A stretch of DNA of 64,000 nt, taken from Rahnella ecdela (GTDB lineage Bacteria > Pseudomonadota > Gammaproteobacteria > Enterobacterales > Enterobacteriaceae). The DNA lies in NCBI RefSeq assembly GCF_019049625.1, contig NZ_JAFMOY010000130.1:1-64000 (forward strand). The letters are read 5' to 3'. Every line of letters begins with the position of its first letter. Positions within the stretch are counted from its first letter, which is position 1. Below are positions 17,344-26,584 of this stretch, piece after piece. The position numbers and the translations under genes are program-made. Under the pieces are notes generated by a model. It was not told the origin of the DNA and did no database searches. It worked only from the letters and a program-made list of their open reading frames with translations.

Positions 17344-18582
17344 ATGAACCAAAAATCACAAAGCAGCAATATCCAGAACCTCTTCAAAATAAAATCACCA
17401 GCCGAGCTCAAAAAACTTTTAAAGACAGGGGTAGACATAAACACGCTCAATTCCTCGAACCAGAATGCTTTGTTCGACTGCAGATCCCCTGAGCTTATGA
17501 AAGAAATGATCAACGCCGGAATAAATATTAATCATATTGATCCGTTCAACAAGAATGCGCTTTTTTATGCACACTGCCCAGAAACTATCATTCTACTGAC
17601 TGAAAATGGGATTGATATCAACCATACAGACACGCTGGGCAGAAATGTCCTTTTTTACACCAATGACGCTGAATCAGTCCGATTACTGGTAAAAAATGGA
17701 ATAAACATAAATCATACTGACCCTGAAGATAAAAATGCTCTTTTCTTTGCAGTCAGTGAACGCTCAGCCAGAGAACTAATCGACAACGGTATAGATATTA
17801 ATCATAATGACTACATGGGAAGAAATGCACTTTTTTACGCCTGCGAGTCTGAGGTCACACGACTCCTGATTCAAAGAGGTATAAATGTTAATCACAGGGA
17901 TATGTATAATAACAATGCCGTGCACATTACCAGCATTAACGCTGACTTACTGAATGATTATTTCGCCGCTGGCCTTGATCCTGACATACAGGACTACTAC
18001 GGAAACAGCTTAATTTTTTACCCTTATAAAAAATCAATTACAGACATTTTAATCAACAATGGCTGCGATATAAACCGAGTTAATAATAATGGGGAAACCG
18101 TCTTTGAATACATACAGACCATGTTGTTCAGCAACTATCAACTTGACCAGTGTCTCAGCGTGCTTACGCCTTACATTCACCTTATTAAAGCCAGACCATT
18201 AATTTTTAATCGCCTTACTTATGGCTGCATTGAGCTGATTAAAATACTGGAAAGCCAGAATATCGATTACAAAATTAATGACCGTTGCGTTGTAAGATAC
18301 GCTAACAAAGACATTAAAAATTTTATTACTGAAGCGCAGAAAATAATTGATATCAGCAATATTACTCTTTGCTCATGGTATGACACCCCACTGGTCAGCG
18401 TAAAAAACAAGGAAATCATTAAATGGTTTATAAGAAACAATGTAAAAGTAAACATTAATGACATTGAAGAACAGGACATACGTACTGAAATCCTTGCCTA
18501 TCTTGCACTGAGGGAAAATAAAAATCTAAAAAACATTATCAAGGCGAACATAAAACATTCCGCCAGCAAAATAAGGCTGTGA
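17344..18582 (+). CDS. Ankyrin-repeat protein 1
   Basis: 412 aa. At least six repeats of exactly 30 residues run from about residue 29 to 208; each has the G-I/V-D/N-I-N-H turn (at 29, 59, 89, 119, 149, 179) followed by D....NALFYA and a helix ending LL..NGI. Two or three degenerate repeats follow and the last ~150 residues are a helical tail. Canonical ankyrin repeats are 33 residues, so this is a shortened form. No signal peptide or membrane helix is seen. AGGAGATAAAC precedes the ATG. The paralogue at 19154 is shorter. Function unknown; ankyrin arrays bind proteins, and in bacteria some are effectors, inhibitors or immunity proteins. Confidence 0.75.
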   Translation: MNQKSQSSNIQNLFKIKSPAELKKLLKTGVDINTLNSSNQNALFDCRSPELMKEMINAGININHIDPFNKNALFYAHCPETIILLTENGIDINHTDTLGRNVLFYTNDAESVRLLVKNGININHTDPEDKNALFFAVSERSARELIDNGIDINHNDYMGRNALFYACESEVTRLLIQRGINVNHRDMYNNNAVHITSINADLLNDYFAAGLDPDIQDYYGNSLIFYPYKKSITDILINNGCDINRVNNNGETVFEYIQTMLFSNYQLDQCLSVLTPYIHLIKARPLIFNRLTYGCIELIKILESQNIDYKINDRCVVRYANKDIKNFITEAQKIIDISNITLCSWYDTPLVSVKNKEIIKWFIRNNVKVNINDIEEQDIRTEILAYLALRENKNLKNIIKANIKHSASKIRL

Positions 18583-19153
18583 GAATTATTTCCCATACGC
18601 AACTTTGCTCTACAAGAGGTACTTAAACAAAGACATTATGTGTACCGCACTCAATAGGGGCACTGTATAGCGTGATTTGCTGTCAGCAGCCCCCTTAACC
18701 GACTACTTCATAGTAAAAGTTTTATGAATGAAAATTCTGGTGCTCTGGCAGTAATAATAAATGCTTTAGTTATTTGCATCCGTGATTTATTGCAAACCTT
18801 AACAACAACCTTTCAATAAAGAGCGAAAAAACACGGCAACCATAGACTACACACTCCACTATCAACATTCTGGCTATGCAAGCAGGTATTATATCTATAC
18901 CCCATACTTACCCCGTAAAACTTAGTAATTGTGTTATAAGAATACTCTCAAGGACTGCTATTATATTTATCCTGGTAAAAAAACACCATAACTGCTCTAT
19001 GCTCTAAAGTGATCCTTATCATCACCCTGATGATTAATCATAGCCATTATAAATCCATACCGTACTTTATTATTAAAACAATTAAAAATAAATTTGAAAA
19101 TTAAAAAATCATTGGTTATTGTTATTTTTAACATTAACCACAGGAGATAAACA
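18583..19153. other. Intergenic stretch between ankyrin paralogues
   Basis: 571 bp, AT-rich, with no supported gene. Its last ~75 bp are the second copy of the upstream repeat. An 84-codon minus-strand frame (18997-19251) overlaps the second ankyrin start and is rejected. Confidence 0.5.
19078..19153 (+). repeat. Upstream repeat of the ankyrin genes, copy 2
   Basis: Shares ATTAAAAATAAATTTGAA, AAAAAATCATTG and the AGGAGATAAAC ribosome site with its counterparts. The 18-nt ATTAAAAATAAATTTGAA also recurs exactly at about 20179-20196, where no ankyrin gene follows. Confidence 0.7.
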
Positions 19154-20035
19154 ATGAAAAATAAAATTAAAAAAATCAATGACAATCTATTCAATGCCAA
19201 ATCCAAAAAAGATGTTATTCGATTATTAAAAATGGGAGTGGAAATCAACACCCTTAATGAGCATGGACAGAATGCATTGTTTCACTGTCGTACCCCTAAG
19301 GCTGCACAAGCTATGATTGATGCAGGAATAAACATTCACCATCTGGATAACCGGGCAGAAAATGCGTTATTCCATACCCATGATATAAAAATCATTGATC
19401 TCCTTATTAGGAATGGAATTAATATCAATCACAGAAATCAGTCTGGTCAGTTAGCCTTTCCGAACTTTTCCGTCACTCCAGAAGTAATGAAACTGCTGAT
19501 CGAGTCAGGTCTGGATATCCATTCGTTCGATAATAATGGGCGTACACTCCTTTTCAACGTCTTGCTCGCTGACATTTATATTTTATTAATTGGATCAGGC
19601 TGTGATATAAACCACAGAGATCATAATGGCCAGACTGCTTTCGATTATCTTCAATCAAGCCAGTACGATCTCGCTCTGGCTTATTCAATTAATTTAAAGG
19701 ACAGTTCCCCCGTCATTTTTAAACATTTGACATATACCAGTGTGGAACTAATGTTTGAACTGAATAAACAAGGAATAGATTTTAACATAGATAACCAATG
19801 CAGATTGTCGCTCGATGAAAGTGAGGCTACAGAAATCATTACATTAGCCCGAAAAATCACAGACCTCAGCCATGTAACATTTTGTCTTGGTTCCTCTGAA
19901 TTACCTATTATAAAATATGCAAGTAAATCTTTCATAAAGTTCCTTATCGACTGTAATATAACAGTAGATACAGATTTACTGAAAGATCGGGCTCTTTACG
20001 ATGAATTCATTCATTACAAAAAGATTAAACCCTGA
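19154..20035 (+). CDS. Ankyrin-repeat protein 2
   Basis: 293 aa paralogue of the 17344 protein. The 30-residue repeats recur (GVEINT, GINIHH, GININH, GLDIHS, GCDINH turns) with NALFHCRTPKAAQAMIDAGI matching NALFDCRSPELMKEMINAGI of the first. It has fewer repeats but the same helical C-terminal region, including the D-I-S/L-S-x-V/I-T-F/L-C motif near its end. It is preceded by the duplicated upstream sequence. Neither protein has an export signal. Confidence 0.72.
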   Translation: MKNKIKKINDNLFNAKSKKDVIRLLKMGVEINTLNEHGQNALFHCRTPKAAQAMIDAGINIHHLDNRAENALFHTHDIKIIDLLIRNGININHRNQSGQLAFPNFSVTPEVMKLLIESGLDIHSFDNNGRTLLFNVLLADIYILLIGSGCDINHRDHNGQTAFDYLQSSQYDLALAYSINLKDSSPVIFKHLTYTSVELMFELNKQGIDFNIDNQCRLSLDESEATEIITLARKITDLSHVTFCLGSSELPIIKYASKSFIKFLIDCNITVDTDLLKDRALYDEFIHYKKIKP

Positions 20036-20258
20036 GGTTTTATCGAAGCGTAACCCGGGTAGGACAGTCCCAAAAAAAACACTGTGCCTGCCTATCATAA
20101 AAACATAGTAATACATCATTAACCACCAATGGCTATACGAAAAAAAATGGTGTTTGCACTTAGCAACTATCTTAAATAAATTAAAAATAAATTTGAAGTT
20201 CTGAAAACACCATGTTCTTAGTATTAACAGAACAATAAATAATATATACCCGAGATCA

Positions 20259-20567
20259 TTGAAGATGCTTGATTTTGTTAAAGATAGAGATCATGCTGTC
20301 CAAATGAAAATTACGCTGACAGCAGAACAAAAAATTGCCCTTGAGATGCAGCACCGCCAGAATCGCGATCGCCGTGTATGTGATCGTATTCTTTGCGTGT
20401 TGCTTTGCTCCGAAGGCTGGTCTCCTGTCATGATTGCCCAGTCCCAGCGCATTGATGAAACCACCGTTCGCCGCCATCTCAACGACTGGCTTTACGAAGA
20501 AAAGCTGAAGCCCGAAAATGGCGGCTCTCAGAGATACCTCAACGAAACACAAGTCCAGCAACTCAGA
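20259..20567 (+). pseudogene. IS630-family transposase N-terminal fragment
   Basis: The first ~103 codons of the open frame are an IS630-type HTH domain: TAEQKIALEMQHRQNRDRRV, SEGWSPVMIAQSQRIDETTV, then RRHLNDWL and KLKPENGGS. The DDE catalytic domain is missing. Near codon 103 the frame continues straight into an ABC transporter, so the join is an in-frame chimera made by deletion or insertion. Confidence 0.85.
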
Positions 20568-21269
20568 ACCGGGTTAAGCCCGGAAATTCCGCCGAAACCG
20601 CACGCGGCAGAGCCATTTACCTCGCTGGCGCTGGAGAATATTCACTACCAGTATCAGGGAGAGGATGGGGAACGTACCTCCCTCGGCCCGCTGAGCCTGA
20701 CTTTTACGCCCGGTGAGCGAGTCTTTATCGTTGGCGGCAACGGTAGCGGTAAAACCACGCTGGCAAACTTGCTGGTGGGGATCTTCCCCGCTGACAGCGG
20801 CCAACTGTGGCTGAATGGCAACCCCGTCGCGGCAGACGATCTGCAGCACTGGCGTCGGCACTTTTCAGTGATCTTCAGCGATTTCTTTCTGTTTGATGAT
20901 GTCGCGTTCGTCACCGATCGAACACAGGAGCAGGTTGAGCATCTTCTAGACCTGCTCAAACTTAGCCATAAAGTCAGCTTTCACAACGGACGCTTCTCTA
21001 CCGTCGCACTCTCTCAGGGGCAGCGCAAAAGACTGGCTCTGTTGCTGAGCTGGCTGGAGGACCGTCCGATCTATCTGTTTGATGAATGGGCCGCTGACTA
21101 GGATCCCGAGTTTAAGGCCGTTTTCTATCTCGAACTGCTGCCGATGCTGAAAGCCGAGGGGAAAACGGTGATCGCCATTACCCATGACGATCGCTATTTC
21201 CATCTGGCGGATCGGCTGATTAAGCTGGAGTCGGGCCAGATTGTCGAACACACTTCTCCGCCAGAGTGA
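20568..21269 (+). pseudogene. C-terminal part of a peptide-export ABC transporter (YojI/SyrD-like), broken
   Basis: Homologous to the nucleotide-binding half of cyclic-peptide exporters (YojI, SyrD, PvdE). Walker A GGNGSGKTT and an LSQGQRKR signature are present, then FDEWAAD. There the frame has TAG (21099-21101) where relatives have CAG (AADQDP), a single C-to-T change in the D-loop. The same frame resumes with DPEFKAVFYLELL, an AITHDD switch region and a natural stop at 21269. The membrane domain is lost. The NBD alone could not export anything, even with the stop suppressed. Confidence 0.85.
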
Positions 21270-21350
21270 CAACGCTGCTCAGTTTTGGTTGCGGTCGCTG
21301 GTCCTGCTGGCAGAGCAATGTCACAGCGACCCGCATCCGGCGCGAAGCGT

Positions 21351-21400
21351 TTCAGTTCATCCCGCTATATTGCCTTTCATCCCCGCTTATTACCGTTCAT
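21351..21400 (+). promoter_or_regulatory. Three 10-bp direct repeats on a 20-bp period (candidate LytTR operator)
   Basis: TTCAGTTCAT (21351), TGCCTTTCAT (21371) and TACCGTTCAT (21391) share T-N-C-N-N-TTCAT and are spaced by exactly 10 bp, two helical turns per period. LytTR regulators bind direct repeats; the E. coli YpdB site (GGCATTTCAT repeated after 11 bp) is very similar. The cassette that starts 77 bp downstream encodes a LytTR regulator, so autoregulation is inferred. Confidence 0.65.
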
Positions 21401-21476
21401 CACATGCTGTAGTTTTTGCTGGCGACACTCCTTAGATTGAATGCCATTAATTCATGCATCTACAAGGGGAATGGCT

Positions 21477-22160
21477 ATGTTGTCATTTTCTAACATTAAA
21501 AAAGACTACAGGCTGGGGTCGCAAACGGTACAGGCATTAGGTGGCGTGAATGGCGAAATCCACCCGGGAGAAATGGTGGCGCTGTGCGGCCCATCGGGTT
21601 CCGGGAAAAGTACCCTGCTGAATATCCTGGGTATGCTTGATATGAACTATCAGGGAAGTGCCTTTATTGATGGCACACCTTTTCCCCGCAAAGTGAAAGA
21701 AGCTACCGCATTACGCCGCAGCAGTCTGGGTTTTGTTTTTCAGCGTTTCAATTTAATTCCGGTAATGACAGCTATTGAAAATGTCGCTTATCCCTTAACG
21801 CTGAATAAAATCAGTACGAAAGTAAAAAAAGAAAAAGCGGAACAAATGCTGGCGAAAGTCGGGCTGGAAGATTTTCTGCAATATCGTCCGGAGCGTTTGT
21901 CCGGGGGCCAGCAACAGCGTGTGGCGATTGCAAGAGCGTTAGTACATCAACCCCGGTTAGTGATTGCCGATGAGCCAACCGCCAGTCTGGACAGCCATTC
22001 CGCCAACACAATTATTCAGATCATGAAAACGCTCGGTCATGAAATGGGCACCACGTTCGTGATCGCCACGCATGACCCACGGATGGCAAGCCAATGCGAC
22101 AGACATATTAATCTGGTTGATGGGCTTATCTCCTCTGAGGAGATTCAATGGAACGCCTGA
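21477..22160 (+). CDS. ABC transporter ATP-binding protein (LolD/MacB type)
   Basis: 227 aa from the ATG at 21477, which has AGGGGA 6 bp upstream; earlier ATGs (21441, 21471) are less well placed. Walker A GPSGSGKST, signature LSGGQQQR and Walker B LVIADEPTASLD, then the H-loop, are intact. The MacB/LolD subfamily powers mechanotransmission-type exporters. It overlaps the following FtsX-like permease by 13 bp, so the two form one transporter. First gene of the export/regulation cassette. Confidence 0.9.
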   Translation: MLSFSNIKKDYRLGSQTVQALGGVNGEIHPGEMVALCGPSGSGKSTLLNILGMLDMNYQGSAFIDGTPFPRKVKEATALRRSSLGFVFQRFNLIPVMTAIENVAYPLTLNKISTKVKKEKAEQMLAKVGLEDFLQYRPERLSGGQQQRVAIARALVHQPRLVIADEPTASLDSHSANTIIQIMKTLGHEMGTTFVIATHDPRMASQCDRHINLVDGLISSEEIQWNA

Positions 22161-23407
22161 TGCCCATAAGTATTAAAAGTGCATGGCTCAACCTGCAACG
22201 TAATAGCCGGAGATCGACGCTGTCAATTCTGATTATCGCCGTGGTAGTCTTTGCATTGTGTTGTATTGGCGGCTTTGGCCTGTATACCTATCAATCGCTG
22301 ATGAAGGAAACGGCGATGAGCATAGGTCATATCACGCTGAGTCAGCCGAACTATTTTGCGCAGGAAGAAGAGATACCGCTGGATAATGGCTTATCTGACT
22401 ATTCCATGATTGGTAAAACACTGGTTTCAATTCCGGGAATTCATGCCATTCTGCCGCGAATTGAATTTAATGGCCTAATCAGCAACGGAAGAAAATCGAC
22501 AATTTATATGGGAACCGGAATTGATCCCCAGGAATTTGCCATTAAAGGTGAATTTCTGGCAATGAAATCCGGGAAGCCATTATCTCCCCAGCGTGACGAT
22601 CCCGCAGCAAAAGAAGATCCTGAGGTGATGCTGGGCGCGAACCTCGCGCAAAACCTGAAAGTGACCGTTGGCGATGTTGTGACACTGCTATCAACCACCA
22701 CGGACGGTGTGCTTAATGCGATGGATTTCAAAGTACAGAGCATTTTTTCTACCGGCGTTCCGGATCTTGATAAACGGCAGCTTTATATCAATATTGCCGA
22801 TGCGCAGGCGCTGCTTGCCACACATAAAGTCAGTACGCTGTCGGTCTATTTATTTGAAACACCCCAAACCCCGGCGTTACAAAAACAGATCGAAGCAAAA
22901 CTTAATACCCTAAAACTGGCAGAGCCGGTGATCGCGATACCGTGGCAGAAATTAGCGGTCTTTTATGATGGCGTTAAAAATTTATACAACCGCATTTTCG
23001 CCATTATGGGTGGCGTAATGGCGCTGGTCGTCTTCGCCGCGCTATTTAACTCCATGACTATGTCGGTAACGGAAAGAACCCGTGAAATAGGCACGCTGGC
23101 TGCGCTCGGTACCTATCCACAGGAAATTATTCGCGGCTTTTTGCTGGAAGCGGGATTAATGGCAATGTGCGGATCAATTGTCGGCGGCGGATTATCCGCG
23201 GGGCTGGCGCTGTTATTAACGGTCGTTGATATCCGCATGCCGCCTGCGCCGGGCAGAACAGAAAGTTACCCGCTGAATATTTATTTCTCTGCGGAGCTTT
23301 TTATCAGCGTGGCGCTCGCCGTCGCCATTATTTGTTTTGTTGTAGCGTGGTTTGCCGCCCGAAAAGGTGTGAAGAAACCGATCATTGAGGCACTGATTTA
23401 TGCGTAA
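22148..23407 (+). CDS. FtsX/MacB-like ABC permease
   Basis: 419 aa. One N-terminal membrane helix (about 22-45), a large periplasmic MacB_PCD-like domain (about 50-270), then three C-terminal helices with the FtsX signature including MSVTERTREIGTLAALGT. This is the LolC/E and MacB topology, which works on lipoproteins, lipids or peptides from the periplasmic side of the inner membrane. It is coupled to the ATPase upstream and overlaps the LolA-like gene by 8 bp. Confidence 0.88.
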   Translation: MERLMPISIKSAWLNLQRNSRRSTLSILIIAVVVFALCCIGGFGLYTYQSLMKETAMSIGHITLSQPNYFAQEEEIPLDNGLSDYSMIGKTLVSIPGIHAILPRIEFNGLISNGRKSTIYMGTGIDPQEFAIKGEFLAMKSGKPLSPQRDDPAAKEDPEVMLGANLAQNLKVTVGDVVTLLSTTTDGVLNAMDFKVQSIFSTGVPDLDKRQLYINIADAQALLATHKVSTLSVYLFETPQTPALQKQIEAKLNTLKLAEPVIAIPWQKLAVFYDGVKNLYNRIFAIMGGVMALVVFAALFNSMTMSVTERTREIGTLAALGTYPQEIIRGFLLEAGLMAMCGSIVGGGLSAGLALLLTVVDIRMPPAPGRTESYPLNIYFSAELFISVALAVAIICFVVAWFAARKGVKKPIIEALIYA

Positions 23408-24146
23408 AATATTGGCATTGTTATTATCCGGTGGAATTGCTTTATCCGCTCAGGCAGAAACAGTGGAACAGATGCTAACAAAAGCGGATCAATATCGTTC
23501 CAGAGAGCCTTATGCAAAAGTAACCACCGTGGTTAAGCTCTACCAAAATAATCAGCTCGATACGACCAGATTGTACGATGTGTATATCCGGCCAATGCGC
23601 GAGTCATTGGTATTATTTAAATCGAAAGCCGAGGAGGGTCAGAAATTACTGATGCTCGGTGATAATTATTGGCTGTTGATGCCGCAAAGTCGTCGGCCAA
23701 TCAGAATCACGCCCATACAAAAACTCCTTGGCAATGCGTCCGTCGGTGATATTTCTACCCTCAACTGGAGCGAACATTATCAGGGAACGCTGCAGGGGGC
23801 GCAGGATATCGTGATACAAAATAAACACGTCATGGCGAATCACCTTGAGTTGACGGCAAAAACGGCAGGTGAAACCTACGCTAAAATTCAGTTATGGCTG
23901 GATGCAACGAATGATTTCCCACTAAAAGCAGACCTCTATTTGCTATCACAAAAGATGGCGAAGCAGGCAATTTTTACTGCAGATAACCCGCTTCATCCGC
24001 AAAAAATAGTTTCGATGACATTACTGGATAGCATACAGCCGGAGAAACAAACGGTTATTGATTACCAGAATGTCGTGCCCTGGCAGCTGGATGAAAAATA
24101 TTACAATCCGGCCTATTTAATCCAACAGCCAAGGGTAGATCTGTGA
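23400..24146 (+). CDS. LolA-like outer-membrane lipoprotein-sorting protein
   Basis: 248 aa with a cleavable signal peptide (MRKILALLLSGGIALSAQAE, cut after AQA). The mature part is a LolA/LolB-type half-barrel: YVRP-like region, a KLLMLGDNYWLLMPQSRRPI segment and later paired strands. It probably ferries a hydrophobic ligand from the FtsX-type transporter across the periplasm. Aryl polyene clusters also encode a LolA-like carrier beside type II fatty-acid-like enzymes, which parallels the downstream operon here. It ends in a GTGA overlap with the next gene. Confidence 0.82.
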   Translation: MRKILALLLSGGIALSAQAETVEQMLTKADQYRSREPYAKVTTVVKLYQNNQLDTTRLYDVYIRPMRESLVLFKSKAEEGQKLLMLGDNYWLLMPQSRRPIRITPIQKLLGNASVGDISTLNWSEHYQGTLQGAQDIVIQNKHVMANHLELTAKTAGETYAKIQLWLDATNDFPLKADLYLLSQKMAKQAIFTADNPLHPQKIVSMTLLDSIQPEKQTVIDYQNVVPWQLDEKYYNPAYLIQQPRVDL

Positions 24147-25396
24147 CCGCTTCGGGTCGTCTATGTCTATTATCCATGCTGATTGTTGGCGCGCGGGCTG
24201 AAGCTAAATTCGATGTTAACTGGACATGGCAAAGCAGCTTTGAAAGTGAGCAATATCGCCACACGCTGTTAAACGACACGTCTGATGGGTCGATACAGTC
24301 TCTGGATTCGCTGGTCACGGCAACGGCTGAGTGGAACAGCGTAACCGGGACATTTGCCCTGGAAAGCAATAATCTTTTAACAACTGATAGCCAGTCATCC
24401 GTTGCTAAGAAGTTCATTGTGCAGGAGTTATTTTGGCAGCCAGAAGCCGAACTGGCAGGTGTGCCGCTTGATTTGAGCATCGGGAAACAACGGCTGGACT
24501 GGGATGTCGGGTACGGATTTCGTCCCCTGGATATTTTTAAGTCGTACGAGCGCAACCCGATGGGGATACAGGTTGACGAAGGTGTTGGCGCGGCCACGGC
24601 ATCCTGGTTTGATGGCGTCGGTCAATGGGAACTGGTGGCAACCGATGAGTCCTGGGCCTCAACCAATACGGATCAGGCCCGGCTAGCGGAAAAACAGCAC
24701 GGCATGGGTCTTCGGCGCTATGCCCTTGTGGGGAATACAGAACTGCAAGGGGTGATGTACTTTGATCAGGTTCATCACGGTACTGTTGGGGGTTCCGTCG
24801 TTGCGGTCGTGACGCCGGCGCTGGAGCTGCACAGCTCGTTTGCTTATGCGCAGCGTTATCAGTCTTATAAGCAAGGCGATATGAATGAGCCGGTCAGGTG
24901 GGGAACAAGTAATGATTCGTATCAATTTTTGCTGGGTTTCAATTGGGCCAATACCACAGGTTTGAATATTATCGGTGAATATTGGTACGACGGGCGTAGT
25001 TGGGATAAAAGTATGTGGAAGAAGGCATTTCAGCGCGCAGACGAACTCTCGCAGCATCCGGCAACAACAGGTTTGGCCAGCAGTTATTCATGGGGGCTGG
25101 ACAATACCAGTTTAGTTGCACAGAACGTGATGCTGCACTTTAAGATGAATATGTCCGCTTTACATCCCAAATATTTGTGGCTTGAAAAATTAGAACCCAG
25201 CCTGGATTTACTGGTTTCGCCAACCGATGGTGGTCTGGTCGCGACCCCAAGGCTCTCATATCCGGTGTATGAGTCAGGAGAATCTGATATGAAGATTGAG
25301 TTGGCAAGCCGATTTTATACCGGTGCGGGAAATTCCGTGTATGCCAACATGCCGGATCGGGATTTGATTTTTATAAATCTTGAAGGAGATTTCTAA
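24143..25396 (+). CDS. Putative outer-membrane beta-barrel protein
   Basis: 417 aa with a GTG start overlapping the upstream stop (GTGA). A short signal peptide (LLSMLIVGARAEA) is followed by repeated amphipathic strands rich in Trp/Tyr, ending with ...INLEGDF. A C-terminal Phe is the outer-membrane barrel signature. No named family is certain; it resembles uncharacterised partners of MacB/LolA-type cassettes. It probably receives or exposes the exported compound at the outer membrane. Confidence 0.7.
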   Translation: MTASGRLCLLSMLIVGARAEAKFDVNWTWQSSFESEQYRHTLLNDTSDGSIQSLDSLVTATAEWNSVTGTFALESNNLLTTDSQSSVAKKFIVQELFWQPEAELAGVPLDLSIGKQRLDWDVGYGFRPLDIFKSYERNPMGIQVDEGVGAATASWFDGVGQWELVATDESWASTNTDQARLAEKQHGMGLRRYALVGNTELQGVMYFDQVHHGTVGGSVVAVVTPALELHSSFAYAQRYQSYKQGDMNEPVRWGTSNDSYQFLLGFNWANTTGLNIIGEYWYDGRSWDKSMWKKAFQRADELSQHPATTGLASSYSWGLDNTSLVAQNVMLHFKMNMSALHPKYLWLEKLEPSLDLLVSPTDGGLVATPRLSYPVYESGESDMKIELASRFYTGAGNSVYANMPDRDLIFINLEGDF

Positions 25397-25498
25397 TCAA
25401 TATGATATAATTTTCTGAATAAAGCAGGGAAACAGGTTAACGCAGAGAAATATGAGTGAAAACTTCCACCATAATATAAAGCTAAAAGGACATTCGGG

Positions 25499-26584
25499 AT
25501 GCGCAGGCTATTACCAGTAAGCCAAAAGTTTCGCACTCAGCTAATACAAATAAGTTTGTATTGTATGGGCGCTGCCGGAATACTCATCTTGTTTGAATCG
25601 CCAGCAGATTTATCTCACAACTGGGCGTCCTTATTATTCAAAAAAATGATTATTAGTTTTGGTTATGGTTACAGTGCCTTGTTCAGCGCATTGTTGCTGA
25701 GATGGATGAAGCCATCACTGTCTGAAGCAAAAATTAAAGGTCTCTCTTTCATCTGTTGCATCCTGTTTGGCAGCCTTAATGCCTATTTTTGGTTTAGCCC
25801 ATTATCTTATAACGAATTCTTTCTGAATCAACGTTCGACGCTGGTCCCGGGTTTCATTCTGGCCATCGTGAGTTTCACTTTCTTTTATATCCATGAACAG
25901 AAATTAAAAGCGCAGAACGCGCTCGAAGTCGCCAGGCGCCAACAATCTGAACAAAAGAAAGCGCTGGCATTAAGTCAACTCAAACAGCTCCAGAGCCAAA
26001 TAGAGCCGCATTTTCTTTTCAATACTATGGCGAATCTGGATGTCTTAATTGATAAAGATCCTGCGCTGGCAAAACTTTTACTGGTCAATTTGACGAACCT
26101 GTTACGCGGAGCCCTGAAAAAAAATCGCAGTGATTTTGTGAATATTGATGAGGAACTGGCGCTAATCGATGCTTATTTATCTATCCAGCAAATAAGGCTC
26201 GGCGCACGTTTGGTTTACAAGATAAGGAATGAGTTCAGCACCGGTGCTTTTTTTATTCCGCCCATGCTAATTCAGCCGCTGGTTGAAAACGCCATTCGTC
26301 ATGGTATCGAACCGCAACACCGAAGCGGATCTGTTGAAGTGACGGTGAAAAAAGAGGCCGAAGGCGCCTGTATCCAGGTTGCGGATAATGGCTGCGGGTT
26401 TTCTATGGCACCCTCATCCAGCGGGCATGGTCTGGCGCTGGAGAACATCCGGCAAAGGCTGGATGCAATCTATATGGGAAAGGCACGGTTACGCATCAAA
26501 GAAAATCCAACTCAGGGCGTCACTGCTGAAATTTTCATCCCGCTAATAGTAACCAATTCAACGCCGGAAATGCGCAATGACTAA
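25499..26584 (+). CDS. LytS-type sensor histidine kinase
   Basis: 361 aa. Four hydrophobic segments lie within residues 15-130, then a coiled linker. The His_kinase motif QSQIEPHFLFNTMANLD puts the phospho-acceptor at H171. The HATPase part follows with VENAIRHGIE and a DNGCGFS box. The compact membrane input domain suggests sensing of an envelope or lipid signal. It overlaps the response-regulator gene by 8 bp. A 102-bp gap separates it from the outer-membrane protein gene, so a secondary promoter there is possible. Confidence 0.9.
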   Translation: MRRLLPVSQKFRTQLIQISLYCMGAAGILILFESPADLSHNWASLLFKKMIISFGYGYSALFSALLLRWMKPSLSEAKIKGLSFICCILFGSLNAYFWFSPLSYNEFFLNQRSTLVPGFILAIVSFTFFYIHEQKLKAQNALEVARRQQSEQKKALALSQLKQLQSQIEPHFLFNTMANLDVLIDKDPALAKLLLVNLTNLLRGALKKNRSDFVNIDEELALIDAYLSIQQIRLGARLVYKIRNEFSTGAFFIPPMLIQPLVENAIRHGIEPQHRSGSVEVTVKKEAEGACIQVADNGCGFSMAPSSSGHGLALENIRQRLDAIYMGKARLRIKENPTQGVTAEIFIPLIVTNSTPEMRND

